From Echiichthys vipera (taxonomy: Eukaryota; Chordata; Actinopteri; Perciformes; Trachinidae): a stretch of DNA of 64,000 nucleotides. Positions within the stretch are counted from its first letter, which is position 1. Each line of letters opens with the position of its first letter. Both the position numbers and the translations under genes were made by a program. Shown here in pieces: positions 59,924-64,000 of the stretch. The notes under the pieces were generated by a model, which saw nothing but the letters and a program-made list of their open reading frames with translations, was not told the DNA's origin and made no database searches. The stretch is taken from contig OY829658.1 of the NCBI GenBank assembly GCA_963691815.1, positions 19,636,471-19,700,470 of the forward strand, written 5' to 3'.

Positions 59924-60636
59924 CAAGTACCGCCGTCCCCCATGGGATCCGCACCTGTGGGGGACCACTGATTTTGAAATTTATTTAAATATTCAATTCA
60001 TACAGAAATTGTCAAACATATAACACAACACACGAAAGCTTTTTCACATTAAAAAATACAATAAATAGAAAAAATAAATATAGCAAGGATCTCATAAAGT
60101 AAAAAATCAGCCAATTAATCGATAAATAAACATTGTCATGTCAATACATAGGTGCATTTAATAATAACTGTTATCATACATTTCATTAAATGCCAGGGGG
60201 TATATCAAATATATTTTAATAGTTGTCTTTTAAAATGTTAAGGCTAGGGATTTATAAAGTAAATTGAATTAATTAAAAAAATGACAAACGGTTGTTTTAG
60301 GGGCTGAACATTTTTGCTTGTGAATAACATATTTACCAAATAAAATAGAAAAAAAAACAACTAAATACTAAATAGACTTGTTACATATAACATCTTTAAG
60401 GGGAAAGCAGTATGATGTGTCGACATGGGGGAAGATAAAAACACTACTCCGACCAAAATTGCATTGTGACATTACCTTAAAAAAAACAACAGATGGTTTA
60501 AAGTTTCTTCAGCACTTCTACAAAAAAACACAAGCGCTGTGCACGTCCATACATTTTGAAATGATGGTGAGTGGTTTTATTTGGCGTAATTCCGACATTT
60601 CTGACAGCACGTAAAGGCAGCACTGGTGGAATGCCA

Positions 60637-60716
60637 GGGGGCGTGTCCGTGAACGCAGCACCTACTCTACGTCATCACAGTTGAAGTCTCATGTTTACGT
60701 GGAAAACATGGCGACG
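60637..60716 (+). promoter_or_regulatory. akap9 proximal promoter: GC-box, CRE-like and YY1-like sites
   Basis: GGGGGCGTG (about 60638), TACGTCAT (60668-60675, CRE-like) and AAACATGGCGAC (60705-60716, YY1-like, whose orientation often marks the transcription start) lie upstream of the akap9 start codon. No TATA box. If the YY1 site marks the start, the 5' UTR is about 170 nt. Confidence 0.5.
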
Positions 60717-60743
60717 GACTACCAACAGGGAGACAGCACCTAA
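60708..60743 (+). CDS. Upstream ORF in the akap9 leader (11 codons)
   Basis: ATG GCG ACG... to TAA, encoding MATDYQQGDST, ends 138 nt before the akap9 ATG. Its start codon lies inside the YY1-like motif, so it is translated only if transcription starts upstream of 60708. A possible translational brake (inference). Confidence 0.35.
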   Translation: MATDYQQGDST

Positions 60744-60881
60744 CGTTTATTAACGCGGCACTGGCAGCGAGCTGGGAAGCCAGACGAGAGACACATATTT
60801 AGTTTAGTCTTTTACATTTTTCCTGCTGGTATTTCGCATGAAGCAGTGTCCCCTCTCGTTTCAGCCTCAGGGACCGCGGTG

Positions 60882-60929
60882 ATGGAAGACGAGGAGCGGC
60901 AAAAGAAGCTGGAGGCCGGCAAAGCAAAG
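60882..60929 (+). CDS. akap9: A-kinase anchor protein 9 (AKAP9), first coding exon
   Basis: Encodes MEDEERQKKLEAGKAK and ends in phase 0 at a GTAGGA donor. These 16 residues are, to my memory, identical to the start of human AKAP9, a giant coiled-coil scaffold at centrosome and Golgi that binds PKA and gamma-tubulin complexes. Its position beside mterf1 matches the human 7q21 arrangement. The remaining exons lie beyond the window: exon 2 (expected LAQFRQRK) was not found up to 64000. Confidence 0.88.
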
Positions 60930-63900
60930 GTAGGATTCTCAGTGTTTTAGGTGTTAGCTTATCTCACTAAACACTGACATTATTGCTTTAAAGTAGTACC
61001 TTAACGTTGTCGACAACTGTTTCCTCCCAGCTGGGTCTGTCAGTTGTTTTTTGGTCCTCCTCCCTCCCCTTCTTACCCCCTCTCAGCTGTCAGTCCCAGC
61101 AAACACGCGCCCTGCTCTGACAGCCGCCGGGCTGTTGACTCGCCGGGGTGTTAGCATAGCCACATACCCCTTTGTCATGCTGCATGTCTAACGTTACAAC
61201 AGTGGTTTTATTTCTACTTTTATGCAAGAATGTACACGCAAGGCTATAACCTAATTAACCACATTAACAGGCCGTGACAACGTTACCAAAGGCTTATAAA
61301 CGCCGCCTAAAGTGAGGCGGACAGGCTGGTGTAACAGGATTTACAGGACCCATATCCCCACTAGCTGCTAGAGCAAACATTTCCCCACAGACAAACTTGT
61401 GCTACATTGGCTTTATCAATCTGCAGCATCAACATTTAGGTCAGGAGGACAAACCAACCCCCACACATAACTGAGCAGTGCTGCTGCTACAACAGGCTAA
61501 ATCAATTCAGTTTTATTTACAGTGCCAAATCATAACAAAAGTTATCTCAAGACACTTTACATATATAGTAGGTCCAGACCACATTCTATGTCTTATTTAT
61601 GATTTACAGAGACCCAACAATTCCCCCATGAGCAGAAGCAAGTGTCAATATGTACAATAATAGTAATAAAGATATCTATAAACAATTTTTATCCAGCAAT
61701 CTTGTGCAAACACTAGCAACAAAAACCTTCATTTTAACTAATGGATAATGCAGGACTTCATTTTGCCTTGTGAACCTGGATTGATATCCATCATCCATGC
61801 CATCTTTACTACTTCCGTCACAGAAATTAGCGTTGTTTCAAGCTTTAAACTGAAATGAAATAAATGGTTCACTGCTCTGTTTGAGCTGTGCTTACTCACT
61901 TATTATAGCTTTGACTGGTGAGGTACTGCATGACCTTGCAATAGCTCTGTTGTTGATATTTCTATACCCAAATTTGTTGGGTATTCATTATGTCAATATC
62001 ATTCCTGCAGGGAGATCTTATTCTTAACAACGTAACATATTATCTGTTAAAGCTGGCCAGACCTTATCACGAAATACGTGGCTAACATATGTGAAACAAA
62101 GATTAATTAAATATAAAAGTAGAATCGTAGAATTAATCATGACCCTCAGTTCGGCACAAAATTCACAGATCGTTGTTCATCACCATCACTCTCACACTCT
62201 CTAGATAATAGTTAATTGTTCATCTGTCTAGTTGTGATTCTATATAAACCCCATACATTTACAAGGAGTTGGTATTGAGCATAAGGCGGTCTTGAAAAGA
62301 TGCTACACTTTGAACTTTTTCCATGCTCTGGCTTTTAGTTTAGCGCAGTGGGAGAGACCGTTAGAAGCACCATCTCCGTGGTTATGGCTTTGGCATTTTG
62401 GTTTATAAAAGGCCCCTCTGTACTGCAGGAGGGTTTTGTTGTGTCTTTACACAGCACCATGTCACCGTGCCCTCACATGCAGGGAGAAACTTCACAAGAC
62501 ATTTCACTAAATAAATAACACATTTTCAGTATAATGGTTAGCAGGATGTAATTATTTGTGCTAATAGCATCCTTGTGTCAGACCGGATCTTGTAAAGTTG
62601 GATTGACTTCCAAGCTGATTTATGTCAGAGTCAATCAGCAATCGATGAGTGTTTAGATGATGACATGACCCACTGGCTCCCCAAACGTCTAAATCAAGGG
62701 AAAAAAACAAATAATTAATCTGTTGCTACTGTAGCTTACCTTTTGCGTCAAAATGTAATCAGAAGTTGATTTCAGCGAACAAGTACGACATAATCAGGAT
62801 AGCTGGTGTGATTTTTTTTTCTTTTCTTTTTTTTAGTGTGAAAACTGTAGACAAAGACCACTGACTGCATCATGCGTTTATGAAATAGTTTGTGTTAAGT
62901 GAAAGAATGTCGATCATCTATTGTATGGCCTGCTTGGAATGACATCTGTCCCAGTGCCTATTGACTCACACCAGACAATGATGTGTTAATTGCAGGCTGG
63001 TGCAGGCTATTGTTGCAATCCATTAGCTGCGGATGTATTGTTGCTTCCACTTTTCTCTGTGGCAAAATGGACAATATTGACAAGTGCTTTACCAGCATAA
63101 TGGAGCTACTCGTGCTAGACTTCAGCTCAGTTCTCCAGTTACTTGGCAGATCAGGCTTTGGGTGTCACTTTTTGTGAGATGCTGCAGTGCTGAGGCTCAA
63201 GATGGTGAAACTCACAGAAACTCAGAGACTCAGATATGTCACCTTTTACAATCTCAAGGGGGAAAGTCTGTGACTTTAACAAGATCTTTTTGTTACTTTT
63301 TCTTCCAATTTACCCAAACTGTCTAAACCCAGACTTCGAAACATCAAGTCTGTCTGTCTGTCCATCTGTCTGTCGGTCTGTTGCCAATGACGGTTTAGAT
63401 TATTTTACAGTCACAGGGGTGTCTCCATTGAATTAAATGAACTTTTAATGTTTATTTTCCTTTGCACCTTTTTTATCTATTTGTTTACAGGTCAGTCCGG
63501 CTCTCTGTGTTCATTAGTCCGTCACACAGAGTATGTTGAACAGTGCTTATTATTGATAAACCTTATGGATAAATGAGCCATCCCGTTTTGCTGCTCCAAC
63601 ATTTTCAGAGTCATCCAGATTGGCTCAGGGGCAGGGCACTGCAGTGTTTTTTAATTTGGCCCAAGGCATTCACACATCATTCATAAAGGACGCATGCCTA
63701 TTTGTTTCTCTGCATCTCTGAAGTGCCTGCTGGTCACTGATTAAATGTATGTATGGTTGTAACTTTAGCAGCTCTGGGGTGAGTGGCAGGTTGATGTGTT
63801 TGCTTAAAAGGCTTGGTATCATTATGCAACTAAGGCATCAGGCTAGTGAATATCTGATGCATAATGCCATAGATCTGTTATTCTTCACTTGTGTTTCTTT

Positions 63901-64000
63901 CTGTGCTAATTGTGATACTAATAAGATTCCTTACTGCCATTAATACTAAACCAAATTACAAATAGCATAGCCTAAACAAACTTCTTATATAGCAGTAAAG
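60930..64000 (+). other. akap9 intron 1 (partial)
   Basis: No further coding exon recognised. Contains a dispersed repeat fragment (61497-61570) and a short (TCTG)n-like stretch near 63348-63380. Open frames here lack homology and flanking splice sites. Confidence 0.65.
61497..61570. repeat. Dispersed repeat fragment, inverse of 57093-57160
   Basis: TTTTATTTACAGTGCCAAATC and TTATCTCAAGACACTTTACA, matching the opposite strand of 57093-57160. Confidence 0.6.

Larger units (their letters stand above)
56240..60600. other. Spacer between mterf1 pair and akap9
   Basis: No recognisable protein gene. Contents: a splice-bounded orphan segment at 57536-57689, dispersed repeat fragments at 57093-57160 and 59100-59190, a GT/G-run at 59889-59923, and otherwise AT-rich unique-looking sequence. 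Possible distal regulatory elements cannot be judged without cross-species alignment. Confidence 0.5.

Noticed and set aside
1..64000. CRISPR arrays, bacterial operons, rRNA or tRNA genes
   Set aside because: None seen. The gene structure is eukaryotic, and no clover-leaf with A and B boxes was recognised by eye; a tRNA scan could not be run.

Overview
The window looks like nuclear DNA of a ray-finned (teleost) fish. Genes are split into many short exons with GT-AG (occasionally GC-AG) introns. The proteins read as vertebrate orthologues, one gene is a fish-type egg-coat ZP gene, and introns and spacers are full of short inverted-repeat DNA transposons and microsatellites. Exon boundaries were worked out by hand from splice sites and reading phase. 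For the four complete multi-exon genes the exon lengths sum to a whole number of codons. Family names rest on recognised protein motifs, not on a database search.

Layout: (1) 1-7.3 kb, + strand: last 11 exons of slc39a4 (ZIP4 zinc importer), with four MITEs in its introns. (2) 7.3-12.3 kb: gene-free and transposon-rich, holding a 1.9-kb P-element-like insertion with a perfect 8-bp target duplication nested in an older repeat. (3) 12.5-25.2 kb, - strand: complete recql4 (28 coding exons, about 1607 aa), tail-to-tail with slc39a4, with E2F- and ETS-like promoter sites. (4) 25.7-26.4 kb: MITE. (5) 27.2-34.1 kb, - strand: complete cndp2 (11 coding exons, 474 aa) with two consecutive GC-AG introns and a Tc1-like remnant. 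(6) 36.8-40.3 kb, - strand: secreted ZP4/ZPB-like egg-coat protein (12 coding exons, 642 aa) with an acidic Trp/Ser repeat region. (7) 41.5-47.2 kb, - strand: complete dus3l (15 coding exons, 641 aa); three DNA-transposon copies lie in and upstream of it. (8) 49.9-56.2 kb: a tandem duplication carrying two intact mterf1 copies (386 aa each), each with its own noncoding first exon and promoter. (9) 56.2-60.6 kb: no recognisable gene. (10) 60.6-64 kb, + strand: promoter, upstream ORF and first coding exon of akap9, followed by intron.

The genes do not form one pathway. They are unrelated housekeeping or tissue genes: zinc uptake, replication/repair helicase, peptide hydrolysis, egg envelope, tRNA dihydrouridylation, mitochondrial transcription termination, and centrosome/Golgi scaffolding. 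The mterf1-akap9 adjacency also exists in human. The observations most worth following are the P-element insertion, the uneven divergence of the two mterf1 copies and their promoters, a candidate alternative terminal exon of recql4 that would give a helicase-less Sld2-like protein, and the paired GC-AG introns in cndp2.
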